Positions 25,843 through 34,411 of a stretch of DNA of 64,000 nucleotides are shown piece after piece. A program made the position numbers and the translations under genes. Source of the DNA: JACVRW01 sp963751835 (GTDB lineage: Bacteria; Actinomycetota; Thermoleophilia; Solirubrobacterales; Thermoleophilaceae); NCBI GenBank assembly GCA_963751835.1, contig CAVVWD010000011.1:62001-126000 (forward strand). Reading direction: 5' to 3'. Numbering within the stretch: position 1 is the stretch's first letter; every line of letters begins with the position of its first letter. The notes beneath the pieces are model-generated. The model made no database searches, was not told the origin of the DNA, and saw only the letters and a program-made list of their open reading frames with translations.

Positions 25843-27006
25843 CTAGAGGTACCCGAGCGGGTCCACCGGCGAGCCGCCCACGCGCGTCTCGAAGTGGAGG
25901 TGGTCCCCGAAGCAGTGCCCGGTGCAACCCACGTAGCCGATGACCTGGCCCTGACTCACGCTCGCGCCGTTCGAGGTAGCGAAGCTCGACTGGTGCGCGT
26001 AACAGGTGGACAGGCTCGCGTTGTGCTGGATGCAGGTGTAGTTGCCGTAGCCGCCGACCCAGCCCATGAGAGCCACGCGACCCGAGTCGGCCGCACGGAT
26101 CGCCGTGCCGCTCGGCACGGCGATGTCGATGCCAGCATGGAGGCGGCCCCAGCGCATGCCGAACGGCGAGACGACCGCTCCGCTGACCGGCCAGATCAAT
26201 GAGCCGCTCCCCTGCCGGATCGGCCCCGGTGCCTGGGCGCCGGCCAGGGCCGCGGTCACCCGCGCCTGCTGTGCCTCGAGCGCCCTCAGGTCGCCCTCGA
26301 GCGCCACGCGGCTCGAGCGCACCTGGCTGAGCGCGCCGCGCTTGTCCGCGCGCGTGGCCGCCAGCTCATCGCGGGAGCCCACCAGCTGGCCCTGGACGGC
26401 GGCGATCTGGTCGCGCCAGCGCAGTATGCGCTCGGCGGTGAGCTGCTCGCGCTCCTCGAGCTCGGCGAGCCGCACCGCCTGTTCGCGGGCGCGGTCACGC
26501 AGCACGCGCACCTCGTTCGTGATCTCGCGGTCCTGCTCAGAGATCCGCTCCAGGAACTCGGCGCGCTCGAGCAGGTCGCCGAAGCCGTCCGCCTCGAGCA
26601 CCACCGTCAGCGCGTCCGGGGCGTCCGCCTTATAGATCTCGACGAGCCGCGCGGCCAGCACCTTGCGCGCAGTCGCGAGCTCCGAGCGCAGCGTCTCGAG
26701 CCGGTCGCGCGCCTCCTCGAGCCGGTCGCGCACCTCGAGCAGCTCGGCCTTCTGCGCATCGAGGCTCGCCTGCGCCCGGTCGAGCCGCTTCTGCGTCGCG
26801 CCGATCTCCCCCTGGAGCGCCTCGATGCGGGTGCTGAACCCCTGGATCGTGGTCGACAGAACGCCCTCGCGGTGCTTCTTCTGCTCGATCTGGCTGCGCT
26901 TCTCCTCGATTCGCTTCGACAGCGGCGGCGCCGACAGCCCCGGCAGCGCCAGCAGCAGATAGGCCGAGAGGGCCAGCGCTATGGGAAGCCAGAAGGTCTT
27001 CTTCAT
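25843..27006 (-). CDS. M23-family murein endopeptidase with coiled coil (EnvC/NlpD-like)
   Basis: 387 aa. The ATG at 27004-27006 is chosen because it opens a signal peptide (MKKTFWLPIALALSAYLLL); a longer frame adds 41 polar residues. Residues 30-260 form a long coiled coil. The C-terminal LytM/M23 domain has the zinc motifs HAGIDIAV and DHLHFE. It should cut peptidoglycan cross-links or activate an amidase during growth or division. It is divergent from htpX, and its last codon is 25 bp before yibE/F. Confidence 0.93.
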   Translation of the reverse strand: MKKTFWLPIALALSAYLLLALPGLSAPPLSKRIEEKRSQIEQKKHREGVLSTTIQGFSTRIEALQGEIGATQKRLDRAQASLDAQKAELLEVRDRLEEARDRLETLRSELATARKVLAARLVEIYKADAPDALTVVLEADGFGDLLERAEFLERISEQDREITNEVRVLRDRAREQAVRLAELEEREQLTAERILRWRDQIAAVQGQLVGSRDELAATRADKRGALSQVRSSRVALEGDLRALEAQQARVTAALAGAQAPGPIRQGSGSLIWPVSGAVVSPFGMRWGRLHAGIDIAVPSGTAIRAADSGRVALMGWVGGYGNYTCIQHNASLSTCYAHQSSFATSNGASVSQGQVIGYVGCTGHCFGDHLHFETRVGGSPVDPLGYL

Positions 27007-27162
27007 CGGGGAGGCAGGCGCCCTCGGGTCCCCCTGGTTTTCACGGCTATGCAGGGGATTTCGGCGCCCGGAACGCGGCCACAATAGCAAGGCACGTCGC
27101 CCTCGCAAGCCGTTTCTCTCGACTTGCAAGACGGCGTGCAGGGATCACTAATCTTCCTTCAA

Positions 27163-28059
27163 ATGGCACAAACGAAGGCAGTCTTCCCTCGCGACAAGGG
27201 TCTCCAGGCCCGGATGCTCCTGACGCTGTTCCTGCTCGGGCTCCTGTACGTCGCATTCATCGGAGTGCTGGCCACGGCCGGCGCCGGGGTCATCACGATC
27301 GTCGTGGTGATGGGCGCGCTCTCGTTCGCGCAGCTCTTCTTCTCCGACAAGCTCGCGCTGTCAGCGATGGGCGCCAAGCAGGTCTCTCCCGAGGAGGCGC
27401 CGGGGCTGCACGCGATGATCGAGCGGCTCTGCATCCAAGCCGACCTGCCCAAGCCCAAGATCGCCGTGGCCGACACCGACATGCCGAACGCCTTCGCGCT
27501 CGGCCGCTCGCAGAAGAGCGCGACGGTCTGCGCCACCACCGGGATCATGCGCAGGCTCTCCCCGAGCGAGCTCGAGGGCGTGATGGCGCACGAGCTATCG
27601 CACGTCAAGCACCGCGACGTCCTGATCATGACCATCGCGAGCTTCTTTGCGAGCCTCGCGGCGATTATGCTGCAGTTCGGCTTCTTCTTCGGCGGCGGCG
27701 GCGACGACGAGAACCCGAGCATCCTCGTCATCCTGCTCGTCTCGTTCCTCGTCTACATCATCTCGTTCTTCCTGATGATGGCCCTGTCGCGCTACCGCGA
27801 GTTCGGGGCGGACCGCGGCGCGGCGATCGTCACGGGCCGCCCGAGCGCTCTCTCGTCCGCGCTGGTAAAGATCTCGGGCGCGATGCAGACCGTGCCCACT
27901 GCGGACCTGCGCGAGGCGGAACGTCTGAACGCCTTCTTCATCGTGCCGGCGAGCGTGAAGGGGTCGCTCCAGAACATCTTCTCCACGCACCCGCCGATGG
28001 AGAAGCGCATCGAGCGGCTACAGCAGCTCGAGCGTCAGCTCCAGGGCACCGCGGCCTAG
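27163..28059 (+). CDS. htpX: Membrane zinc metalloprotease HtpX
   Basis: 298 aa. Four membrane helices in two pairs flank the zinc motif HELSH at 143-147, with the third ligand in the later SRYREFGAD region. HtpX degrades damaged membrane proteins in the envelope stress response. The ATG at 27163 is preferred over an upstream TTG at 27124. It heads a + strand run htpX-pspAB-AraC and faces the pspA operon across 1.3 kb. A TTGCAA near 27123 followed by CACTAATCT near 27147 may be its promoter; this is weak. Confidence 0.95.
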   Translation: MAQTKAVFPRDKGLQARMLLTLFLLGLLYVAFIGVLATAGAGVITIVVVMGALSFAQLFFSDKLALSAMGAKQVSPEEAPGLHAMIERLCIQADLPKPKIAVADTDMPNAFALGRSQKSATVCATTGIMRRLSPSELEGVMAHELSHVKHRDVLIMTIASFFASLAAIMLQFGFFFGGGGDDENPSILVILLVSFLVYIISFFLMMALSRYREFGADRGAAIVTGRPSALSSALVKISGAMQTVPTADLREAERLNAFFIVPASVKGSLQNIFSTHPPMEKRIERLQQLERQLQGTAA

Positions 28060-28061
28060 CC

Positions 28062-28634
28062 TTGGGGTTCCTGGACGCGATCTTCGGCTCCAAAGGCAAG
28101 CTGAAAGGGCCTGCCGAGGACCGTCTGTTCGCGATGACGACCGCGTGGGTGACGCTCGACACGTCCCTCGGGTTGAAGCACAAGGAGACCGCCGGGATCG
28201 TGTTCCAGCCGCTCGGCACGGCCGATTTCCAGGGGATTCTCGCCGAGACGGAGGAGCTCCTGGCGGGCACGGCGGCCGAGACCGGCAGCACCGTCGAGAG
28301 CAAGGAGGACGAGTTCGGCTACCGCTGGCTCGTGCTCCACGACCCCGACTTCGAGGACCTCGTGGTGGCGCTCAACACCGTCTCCGTGGAGCTCCAGGGC
28401 GGCGGCTACGGGGACCGGCTGCTGGCGGCCGTGTTCGCCTTCGAGGAGAACGGCAAGCCCGTCTACTTCATCTACAACTTCAAGCGCGGTGCCTTCTACC
28501 CCTTCGTGCCCGCGCCGGGCGAAAAGGCGCGCGACAACGAGCGCGAGCTGCGCCTGAAGGCCCAGCTGGGCGCCGAGCTCCCGTTCGAGGAGGACATCGG
28601 ACGCTGGTTCCCGTTGTGGGACGTGCCGCTGTAG
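28062..28634 (+). CDS. pspAB: PspA-associated protein PspAB
   Basis: 190 aa. It begins GFLDAIFGSKGKLKGPAEDR and contains FQPLGTADFQ and YFIYNFKRGAFYPFVP, the hallmarks of PspAB. The TTG at 28062 is the only start near the htpX stop, 2 bp away, so the two are one operon. The protein has no signal or membrane segment. In actinobacteria PspAB and PspAA accompany PspA; here PspAA and PspA are on the other strand 2 kb away. Confidence 0.88.
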   Translation: MGFLDAIFGSKGKLKGPAEDRLFAMTTAWVTLDTSLGLKHKETAGIVFQPLGTADFQGILAETEELLAGTAAETGSTVESKEDEFGYRWLVLHDPDFEDLVVALNTVSVELQGGGYGDRLLAAVFAFEENGKPVYFIYNFKRGAFYPFVPAPGEKARDNERELRLKAQLGAELPFEEDIGRWFPLWDVPL

Positions 28635-28636
28635 GC

Positions 28637-29353
28637 ATGTCCGTGTACCGCGAGCACGCTCCGGCGCTGGACCTGGCCGGGCTCGTGGCGTGTACGTGGG
28701 AGCGGCGGGGCGCGAGCGCCGGCGAGGTGCGGGTGCTTCCTGACGGATGTGCGGACCTCGTCTGGTCGAGGAGCGGCGGGCTCAGGATCGCCGGGCCGGA
28801 CACCGGACCGGTCGTCTACGGGCTCGAGCCCGGCTACCAGGCCACCGGCCTGCGCCTGCGTCCCGGCGCCGCCGGCAGCGTGCTCGGCATCCCGCTCGCC
28901 GAGCTCCGCGACCAGCGCGCTCCGCTCGAGTGGCTCTGGGGCCGTGACGCCGCGCTGCTCGAAGAACGCCTCGCCCTCGCCGAGCCAGGCGACCGGCGGG
29001 ACCTGCTCGAACAGGCGGTCCGCCCGCTGGCGCGCGACGCTGATCCCGACCCGCTCGTCGTCGCGAGCCTCCGGCTGCTCGGCCGGCGCGAGAGCAGCGT
29101 CGCCGAGCTGAGCCGCACCCTCGCAATCGGCGAGCGTGCCCTACGGCGCCGCTTCGACCGCGCGATCGGCTACGGGCCGAAGAAACTTGACCGCATCATC
29201 CGCTTCCGCCGCTTCCTGCATCAGGCGGGCTCGCGGCGCGAGGCAAGCCTCGCCGAGACTGCATTCGAGGTCGGCTACGCGGACCAGGCCCACCTGACGC
29301 GGGAGTGCCGCCGGCTGTCGGGGCTGACGCCCGGCGATTTGCTCGGCGCCTAG
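28637..29353 (+). CDS. AraC-family transcription regulator
   Basis: 238 aa. The ATG at 28637 follows the pspAB stop by 2 bp. The N-terminal ~120 residues match the DUF6597 sensor type (LVACTWERR, VLPDGCADLVWSR). The C-terminal double helix-turn-helix spans about 155-235, with the second helix in FEVGYADQAHLTRECRRLSGLTPGDLL. As third gene of htpX-pspAB it may regulate this envelope-stress block, but that is inference. Confidence 0.87.
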   Translation: MSVYREHAPALDLAGLVACTWERRGASAGEVRVLPDGCADLVWSRSGGLRIAGPDTGPVVYGLEPGYQATGLRLRPGAAGSVLGIPLAELRDQRAPLEWLWGRDAALLEERLALAEPGDRRDLLEQAVRPLARDADPDPLVVASLRLLGRRESSVAELSRTLAIGERALRRRFDRAIGYGPKKLDRIIRFRRFLHQAGSRREASLAETAFEVGYADQAHLTRECRRLSGLTPGDLLGA

Positions 29354-29544
29354 CGGGTGCCGCGGGTCCACGAGTCCATCGACACGCGCGCGTCCCGCCC
29401 CGACGCGCTGCCGGGACCGAACGCACCGGGCGCGTCGCTGTACGCGTTGCGGTAGGGGTGCTCCGCGATGCCGCTTCCGCTCACCGTGTAGTAGCCGTAC
29501 ACGACTCCGACGAACATGACTGCGCAGAAGATCAGGATCTCCAC
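29350..29544 (-). CDS. Small single-pass membrane protein
   Basis: 64 aa, not recognised. The GTG at 29542-29544 sits 6-8 nt after a clear AGGAGG. Residues 2-22 form a membrane helix (EILIFCAVMFVGVVYGYYT), and the polar tail has HPYRNAYSDAPGAFGPGS. It overlaps the AraC gene end by 4 bp (convergent) and follows the SDR gene by about 100 bp on the same strand. Confidence 0.6.
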   Translation of the reverse strand: MEILIFCAVMFVGVVYGYYTVSGSGIAEHPYRNAYSDAPGAFGPGSASGRDARVSMDSWTRGTR

Positions 29545-29646
29545 GGCTCCTCCTAACACGGCGGTTCCTGGGACCGAAAGCGTCCCGCAGAGGGTCGTCC
29601 CGCTGTGTGACGCTGATCACGGTGAGGGCCCGCGGCTCGGCCGCGG

Positions 29647-30402
29647 CTAGTCGATCAGCGCACCGCAGCTGACGTTGACGGTGGCCGCGGTCATCGTGCG
29701 ACCCCAGTCGGAGGCGGCGAACGCCGCCGCGTTGCCCACGTCTTCGAGCGTCGCTGCCCGCCCGAGCATCGTCGTCTTCTCGATGTCGCCCACGATCCGC
29801 TCTCGCCCCGGGAAGCCCTCGGGGAGGCTCTCGATCACGCCGCCGCTCCGCAGGGTCACCACCCGGATGCCATGCGGTCCAAGCTCGGACGACAACTGGC
29901 GCCGCATCGACTCCATCGCCTCGAACGCGACCTGGATGCCTCCCAGGGAGTAGCCGCGCAGCGGCGGGCCCGACCCGCCGAACACAAGGATCACGCCGGA
30001 CCCGCGCCTGATCATGTGACGGGCGGCGGCGCGGGCTGTCAGGAACGTCGTGCTCACGGCGGTCACAACAGGGCGGACGTAGTCCTCGAGCTCCATCTCG
30101 GCCATCGGCGTTCCCTGTACATCGCCGTGCGTGATCAGATTGAAGGAGATGTCGATGCCCCCGGCTTCCGCGGCCACGGCGTCGGCGTGCTCATCGACGG
30201 CCGCCGCGTCGAGCGCGTCCACCTGCGCCGTCTCGGCAGCTCCACCCGCGGACCGGATCTCCTCGGCCACCGTGTCGAGCTTTTCCATGGTTCGTCCCGC
30301 GAGAAAGACCCGTGCCCCCTCGCGGGCGAAGGCGCGTGCGACAGCGCCGCCGATCATGCCGCCGCCTCCGTAGATCACGGCGCTCTTGTCCGCGAGCAGC
30401 AC
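29647..30402 (-). CDS. SDR-family protein with altered active site
   Basis: 251 aa, classical SDR fold with the nucleotide motif YGGGGMIGGAVA near 10-21. At the usual YxxxK position the sequence is YSLGG, so the catalytic Lys is replaced by Gly; the preceding Ser region is FGGSGPPLRG. It may therefore bind NAD(P) without standard chemistry or use another residue. It starts 2 bp after the pspAA stop, so it is the third gene of the pspA-pspAA-SDR operon. Confidence 0.8.
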   Translation of the reverse strand: MLLADKSAVIYGGGGMIGGAVARAFAREGARVFLAGRTMEKLDTVAEEIRSAGGAAETAQVDALDAAAVDEHADAVAAEAGGIDISFNLITHGDVQGTPMAEMELEDYVRPVVTAVSTTFLTARAAARHMIRRGSGVILVFGGSGPPLRGYSLGGIQVAFEAMESMRRQLSSELGPHGIRVVTLRSGGVIESLPEGFPGRERIVGDIEKTTMLGRAATLEDVGNAAAFAASDWGRTMTAATVNVSCGALID

Positions 30403-30404
30403 GG

Positions 30405-30683
30405 TCAGTCCGGGATCAGGCCGTCACCCGTGAACTCGCCCTGCGCCTCGGCGAAGGCGATGTCCCGCGGTGGCAGGATCACGTCCGACTCGACCAGCTC
30501 ATCGTCCTCCAGTGCGTTGCCGTCGCTCGCCACGAGCTCCAGCATCTGCGACCAGAGCTCGCGGAAGCCGGTCTCGTCGCCCTGTTCGACGGCCGCCACC
30601 GCGCGGTTGTCGAGCTCGTTGAGGCGCTCCGAATCCTGGTCCGGCAGCCTGAACTGCCCCTCCCCCGCGATCCGGACGATCAC
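30405..30683 (-). CDS. pspAA: PspA-associated protein PspAA
   Basis: 92 aa. It matches the PspAA family: MIVRIAGEGQFRL at the start, LNELDNRAV, and DVILPPRDIAFAEAQ. It is soluble, with no membrane segment. Its ATG overlaps the pspA stop (ATGA). Known family role: a partner of PspA in envelope stress in Gram-positive bacteria; the mechanism is not settled. Confidence 0.9.
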   Translation of the reverse strand: MIVRIAGEGQFRLPDQDSERLNELDNRAVAAVEQGDETGFRELWSQMLELVASDGNALEDDELVESDVILPPRDIAFAEAQGEFTGDGLIPD

Positions 30684-31435
30684 GCGTTCTCCTTCCCCTG
30701 TTCGAGCGCGGGCGAGTCGCCGCCGCCCGAGGCGAGCTCGGCCTTCATCTTGGAGAGCTCGTCATCCACCTGAGCGCCGCTCGTGAGCTCCTGGAGCTGC
30801 TTCTCGATGTCGTCCTGACCCGAGCCGAGCTGCGTGATGTCGTCGAACGTGCCGGCCGCCTCGAGCTCCTCGACGGCGCCCGCGCGAGCGCGCATGGTCT
30901 CGGTCTTCTCCTCAGCACGCTGCATGGCGAGCCCGAGGTCGGCCATCTCCTCGCCCACCCCGCTGGCGGCCTCCGAGATCTTCACCTGGGCCTCCGCCGC
31001 GGAGTACTGCGCCTTGATGACCTCCTTCTTCGTCCGGAAGGCCTCGATCTTCGTGCGCAGCTTCTGCTCGTTCTCGGTCAGCTTCTCCTGCTGCCCCTCG
31101 AGCTCGGTGATCTGTGTGTCGAGCGACTGCAGCTCCGTCTGCGCGAGCGTCTTGCGCTCGAGCGCCATGCGGGCGAGGTCCTCGCGGCCCTGCGACAGCG
31201 CCTGGCGGGCCTGCGTGTCGAGCTTGACCACCTGCTGCTCGAGCTTCGTCGACTGCATTTGCAGGCGCTTCTTCGCGGTGACCACGTCGGCGATGCCCTT
31301 CTTGACGTTCTGGAGCATCTCGACCTGCTTCTGGTAGCCGTAGTCGAGCGTCTCGCCGGGATCCTCAGCCCGATCGAGCATTCTCGAGATCTTCGACTTG
31401 ATGACCGTGGACATGCGTCCGCCGAGCCCAGGCAT
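30680..31435 (-). CDS. pspA: Phage-shock protein A / IM30 family
   Basis: 251 aa, almost entirely coiled coil (about 25-225), with a PspA/Vipp1-like N-terminus (STVIKSKISRMLDRAEDPGETLDYGY). It binds the inner membrane face and maintains it under stress. The ATG at 31433-31435 has a strong AGGAGG 6 nt upstream. The Gly/Ser/Glu C-terminal tail is typical of the actinobacterial form. It leads the pspA-pspAA-SDR operon. Confidence 0.95.
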   Translation of the reverse strand: MPGLGGRMSTVIKSKISRMLDRAEDPGETLDYGYQKQVEMLQNVKKGIADVVTAKKRLQMQSTKLEQQVVKLDTQARQALSQGREDLARMALERKTLAQTELQSLDTQITELEGQQEKLTENEQKLRTKIEAFRTKKEVIKAQYSAAEAQVKISEAASGVGEEMADLGLAMQRAEEKTETMRARAGAVEELEAAGTFDDITQLGSGQDDIEKQLQELTSGAQVDDELSKMKAELASGGGDSPALEQGKENA

Positions 31436-31570
31436 TCCACTCCTCCTTGGAGCTTGCGTTTCGATGCCGCGCCTCTTCCGAGACGGGCTACCAAGACTAA
31501 TGGCCGCGGGCCGGCGCCCGCGGGCGCACCGTCGATCGTGCCGTGCCGGATAGGGTGGCGCCCCTCCGGC

Positions 31571-32062
31571 ATGGACCCGAAGCCCGCCTCAGACTCGATG
31601 TCCGTCCTCAGCCGCTGGATGGGAATCGGCGACGCCAACATCGCCGGCAACGTCCACGGCGGCGTGATCCTGCACATGTGCGACGAGGTGGCGGGGATCG
31701 CGGCGTTGCGCCACTCCGGTCGCCGCTGCGTGACCGCCGGGATGGACCGCATGACGTTTCGCAACCCGGTCTACGTCGGCTCGCTGGTCACGGTCAAGGC
31801 GACCGTCAACGCGGCCTGGCGGAGCTCGATGGAGGTGGGCGTGCGGGTCGAGTCGGAGGACATCCGCCGCGGCGAGGTCACGCACACCTCTACCGCCTAC
31901 CTGACAATGGTGGCCCTCGACGACGAGGGACATCCGACCGAGGTCCCGCCGGTCAAGCCTGAGACGCCCGACGAGCAGCGCCGCGCTCGCGAGGCTCAGC
32001 TGCGCCGCGACAACAGGCTCGCCGAGCGCCGGCGGATCGAGGAGGACCGGGCGCGAGACTAA
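31571..32062 (+). CDS. Acyl-CoA thioesterase, hotdog fold
   Basis: 163 aa. The ATG at 31571 opens a single hotdog domain with NVHGGVILHMCDEVAGIAA (helix region) and the strand phrase MDRMTFRNPVYVGSLV. This matches the YciA/BFIT-type acyl-CoA hydrolases. The C-terminal ~35 residues are charged (EEQRRAREAQLRRDNRL type). It overlaps the next, convergent gene by 4 bp. It could release acyl groups for the fatty-acid genes nearby; this is inference. Confidence 0.9.
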   Translation: MDPKPASDSMSVLSRWMGIGDANIAGNVHGGVILHMCDEVAGIAALRHSGRRCVTAGMDRMTFRNPVYVGSLVTVKATVNAAWRSSMEVGVRVESEDIRRGEVTHTSTAYLTMVALDDEGHPTEVPPVKPETPDEQRRAREAQLRRDNRLAERRRIEEDRARD

Positions 32063-32538
32063 ACGGTCTCGCCCGGCTCGGGCTCCTCCCCTGGGAGCTG
32101 CACGAACTCGCTGAACCTCCCGTCGCGGAAGGCGAAGCGGACCTTGACGATGCCGGTGCACCTTCCCCCGGGGCCGGCGCGCAGCCTGAAGCTGGCCAGG
32201 ACCTTGGCGCCCTCGTCCTCGACCTTGACCAGATCCGCGCGGCAGGGCAACGAGGAGTTCCACCGACGCGCGGCCGCCCGGTCGCGCAACCGGTATGGGA
32301 TGCCCTGGTCGATAAGCGCCCCTGGCACGAAGAAGGTGGCGGCGTGGTCGTAGTCGCCGCGGTTGAGTGCCCCTAGCCAGTCGCGGATCAGGCGGCCCTC
32401 GTCTGACCTCGTGCCGGTTTCCTCACGCTCTGCGGCGGGCGGCCGCGCGGCCTCCGGTTCGTCCGCGCCGTCGCCCGCATCGCATCCCGACAGGGCGGCG
32501 AGCACGGCCAAGACGGCGATGAGGTGCGCCGGGCGCAC
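32059..32538 (-). CDS. Putative lipoprotein with NTF2/SnoaL-like domain
   Basis: 159 aa. A GTG start at 32536-32538 gives a signal peptide with lipobox LSGC (LIAVLAVLAALSGC). The remainder (about 55-150) looks like one NTF2/SnoaL-like fold: RLIRDWLGALNRGDYDHAATFF, FVPGALIDQG, then a beta-rich end. Such domains bind small ligands or are structural; the function is unknown. A longer upstream frame is not coding-like. Confidence 0.75.
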   Translation of the reverse strand: MRPAHLIAVLAVLAALSGCDAGDGADEPEAARPPAAEREETGTRSDEGRLIRDWLGALNRGDYDHAATFFVPGALIDQGIPYRLRDRAAARRWNSSLPCRADLVKVEDEGAKVLASFRLRAGPGGRCTGIVKVRFAFRDGRFSEFVQLPGEEPEPGETV

Positions 32539-32587
32539 ACCCCGGAGGGTACGCCCGGCGCACCGGCGCCACGCAAAGTTGGCGCGC

Positions 32588-33364
32588 CTACAAGGAGCGC
32601 TGGTAGCGCTCGAGCGCCCGCAGCGCGAACCAGGCGCATAGCGCCAGGAACCCGGTGAGGAGGCCGGCGCGAGTGAGTACCACGTCCCAGCCGCCGTCGC
32701 CGAGCGCCGCAGCACGGGCCGCCTCGACCGCCCACTCGAGCGGGTTGAAGTCCGCCACCGTGCGCATCCAGTCCGGCATCAGCTGCGGCTGCATGAACGT
32801 CGAGGACAGGAACGACAGCGGCAACTGCAGGAACGTAAGCGTCGCGATCAGCGTCTCCTCCTTGCGTGCCGTCAGCGCGAAGCCGATCGACAGGGTGCCG
32901 AAGCAGGCACCGATCAGCACGGCGATCCCGATCATCGCGAGCACGCCGGGGACGCCGTTCGCGAAGCCCGCGCCCGCCAGCAGCGCGATCCCGACGATGA
33001 TCAGCGACTGGATCGCGATCGTCACCGAGTTCTGGGCCACGCGGCCGGCGATCAGCGCGCCGCGGCTGATCGGTGTCGCGAGGAGCCGGTCGGTCACGCC
33101 GCGGTCGAGGTCCTCGATCACGGGCATGCCGCCCCAGCCCGCCGAGAAGAACGCGGTCATCACGATGATGCCCGGCGCGATGAACTCGACGTAGGACTCG
33201 GTCCCGAAGCCGGGGATGTCCGAGACGACCTCGAACAGCGAGCCGAACAGCAGCAGCCAGATGATCGGCTGGACGAGCGTGACCGCGATCCACCAGGGCT
33301 GCCGCCACAGCTGCAGCAGGTGGGTCGACGTCATGTAGCGGGTGTGTCGAATCAGGGCCGTCAT
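32588..33364 (-). CDS. ABC-2 type transporter permease (DrrB-like)
   Basis: 258 aa with six membrane helices. The pattern (WIAVTLVQPIIWLLLFGSLF, then RGALIAGRV and DLDRGVTDRLLATPISRG) matches the daunorubicin-resistance DrrB permease family. Its ATG overlaps the ATPase stop (ATGA, 33361-33364). It should form the membrane part of an exporter of a drug or lipid. Confidence 0.92.
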   Translation of the reverse strand: MTALIRHTRYMTSTHLLQLWRQPWWIAVTLVQPIIWLLLFGSLFEVVSDIPGFGTESYVEFIAPGIIVMTAFFSAGWGGMPVIEDLDRGVTDRLLATPISRGALIAGRVAQNSVTIAIQSLIIVGIALLAGAGFANGVPGVLAMIGIAVLIGACFGTLSIGFALTARKEETLIATLTFLQLPLSFLSSTFMQPQLMPDWMRTVADFNPLEWAVEAARAAALGDGGWDVVLTRAGLLTGFLALCAWFALRALERYQRSL

Positions 33365-34341
33365 CGGGCCACCTCCTCCTTCTCGGCGCCCGCGTCGGCC
33401 GCCCCGAACGAGCGGCCCGCGTAGCGCAGGTAGACGTCGTCGAGCGACGGCCTGGCGACGGTCACCGACGCCACCGCCACGCCGTGGGTGTCGAGCGCGG
33501 CCAGCACCGCGGGCACCGCCCGGGCGCCGTCCTCGGCGCGCGCGCGGACCGTACGGCCGTCGACGGTGATCTCAGCGATCCCGGGGATGCGCTCGAGCGC
33601 CGGCCCGGCCCCGTTCAGCTCCGCCTGGTCGAGCTCGACCTGGACGGCGTCGCCGCTGAGCTCGCGCTTGAGCTCGTCCGGCGATCCGGTCGCCACGACC
33701 TTGCCGCGGTCCACTATCGCCAGCTGCGCCGCCAGCCGATCCGCCTCCTCCAGGTAATGGGTGGTGAGGAGAACGGTCATGCCCTCCTCGCGGCCGAGCC
33801 GCTCGATCTCCTGCCACATGTCGGCCCGCACCTCGGGGTCGAGCCCGGTGGTGGGCTCGTCGAGGAACAGGACCCGCGGCCGGTGGACGAGCGCCAGCGC
33901 GATGTCGAGCCGGCGCTCCATGCCGCCCGAGAAACCGCGCACGATGCGGTCGGCTGCCTCCGAGAGGCCGAAGCGCTCGAGGAGCTCGTCGATTCGCGCC
34001 TCGCGCTCGGTCCCGCGCATCCCGTGCAGCCGCGCACTCAGGCGCAGGTTCTCCCTGGCCGTGGCCTCACGGTCGGCGCCGGCCCGCTGGCCGACCACCC
34101 CGATCGCCTTGCGCACCTTGGCCGGGTCCGCCAGCACGTCGTGTCCCGCGACCCGCGCGCTGCCCGCGTCCGGCCGGGCCAGCGTGGTCACGATCCGCAC
34201 CGCGGTCGACTTGCCGGCTCCGTTCGGCCCCAGGAGGCCGAACACGGTTCCTTCCTCCACCGAGAACGACAGGCCGTCCAGGGCCCGAACATCGCCCGGG
34301 TAGGTCTTGAAGAGGTCTTCTGCCTCAATCGCCCTTGTCAC
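33361..34341 (-). CDS. ABC transporter ATPase (DrrA-like)
   Basis: 326 aa. Walker A GPNGAGKSTA near 38, signature FSGGMERRLDIA near 140, Walker B VLFLDEPTTGLD near 160, and the C-terminal DrrA module ending near LDDVYLRYAGRSF. It powers export with the downstream permease. The gene starts 70 bp from the divergent MarR gene, with two palindromes between, so the exporter is probably controlled by that regulator. Confidence 0.94.
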   Translation of the reverse strand: MTRAIEAEDLFKTYPGDVRALDGLSFSVEEGTVFGLLGPNGAGKSTAVRIVTTLARPDAGSARVAGHDVLADPAKVRKAIGVVGQRAGADREATARENLRLSARLHGMRGTEREARIDELLERFGLSEAADRIVRGFSGGMERRLDIALALVHRPRVLFLDEPTTGLDPEVRADMWQEIERLGREEGMTVLLTTHYLEEADRLAAQLAIVDRGKVVATGSPDELKRELSGDAVQVELDQAELNGAGPALERIPGIAEITVDGRTVRARAEDGARAVPAVLAALDTHGVAVASVTVARPSLDDVYLRYAGRSFGAADAGAEKEEVAR

Positions 34342-34370
34342 GCTTGCTCCTTCACTCCTTCGGGTGTAGG

Positions 34371-34391
34371 ATTATTCGAACTTCGGATAAT
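34371..34391. promoter_or_regulatory. MarR-type operator 1
   Basis: A 21-bp near-perfect palindrome: ATTATTCGAA-C-TTCGGATAAT, one mismatch per half plus the centre. It lies in the 70-bp gap between the divergent exporter and MarR genes, 29 bp from the ATPase start and 20 bp from the MarR start. Confidence 0.7.
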
Positions 34392-34398
34392 ACTAACG

Positions 34399-34411
34399 TC
34401 GAAATATTCGA
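34399..34411. promoter_or_regulatory. MarR-type operator 2
   Basis: TCGAA-ATA-TTCGA, a 13-bp palindrome that shares the TTCGAA-like half of operator 1 and ends at the base before the MarR start codon. Binding here would block MarR translation or transcription directly, suggesting autorepression. Confidence 0.6.
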
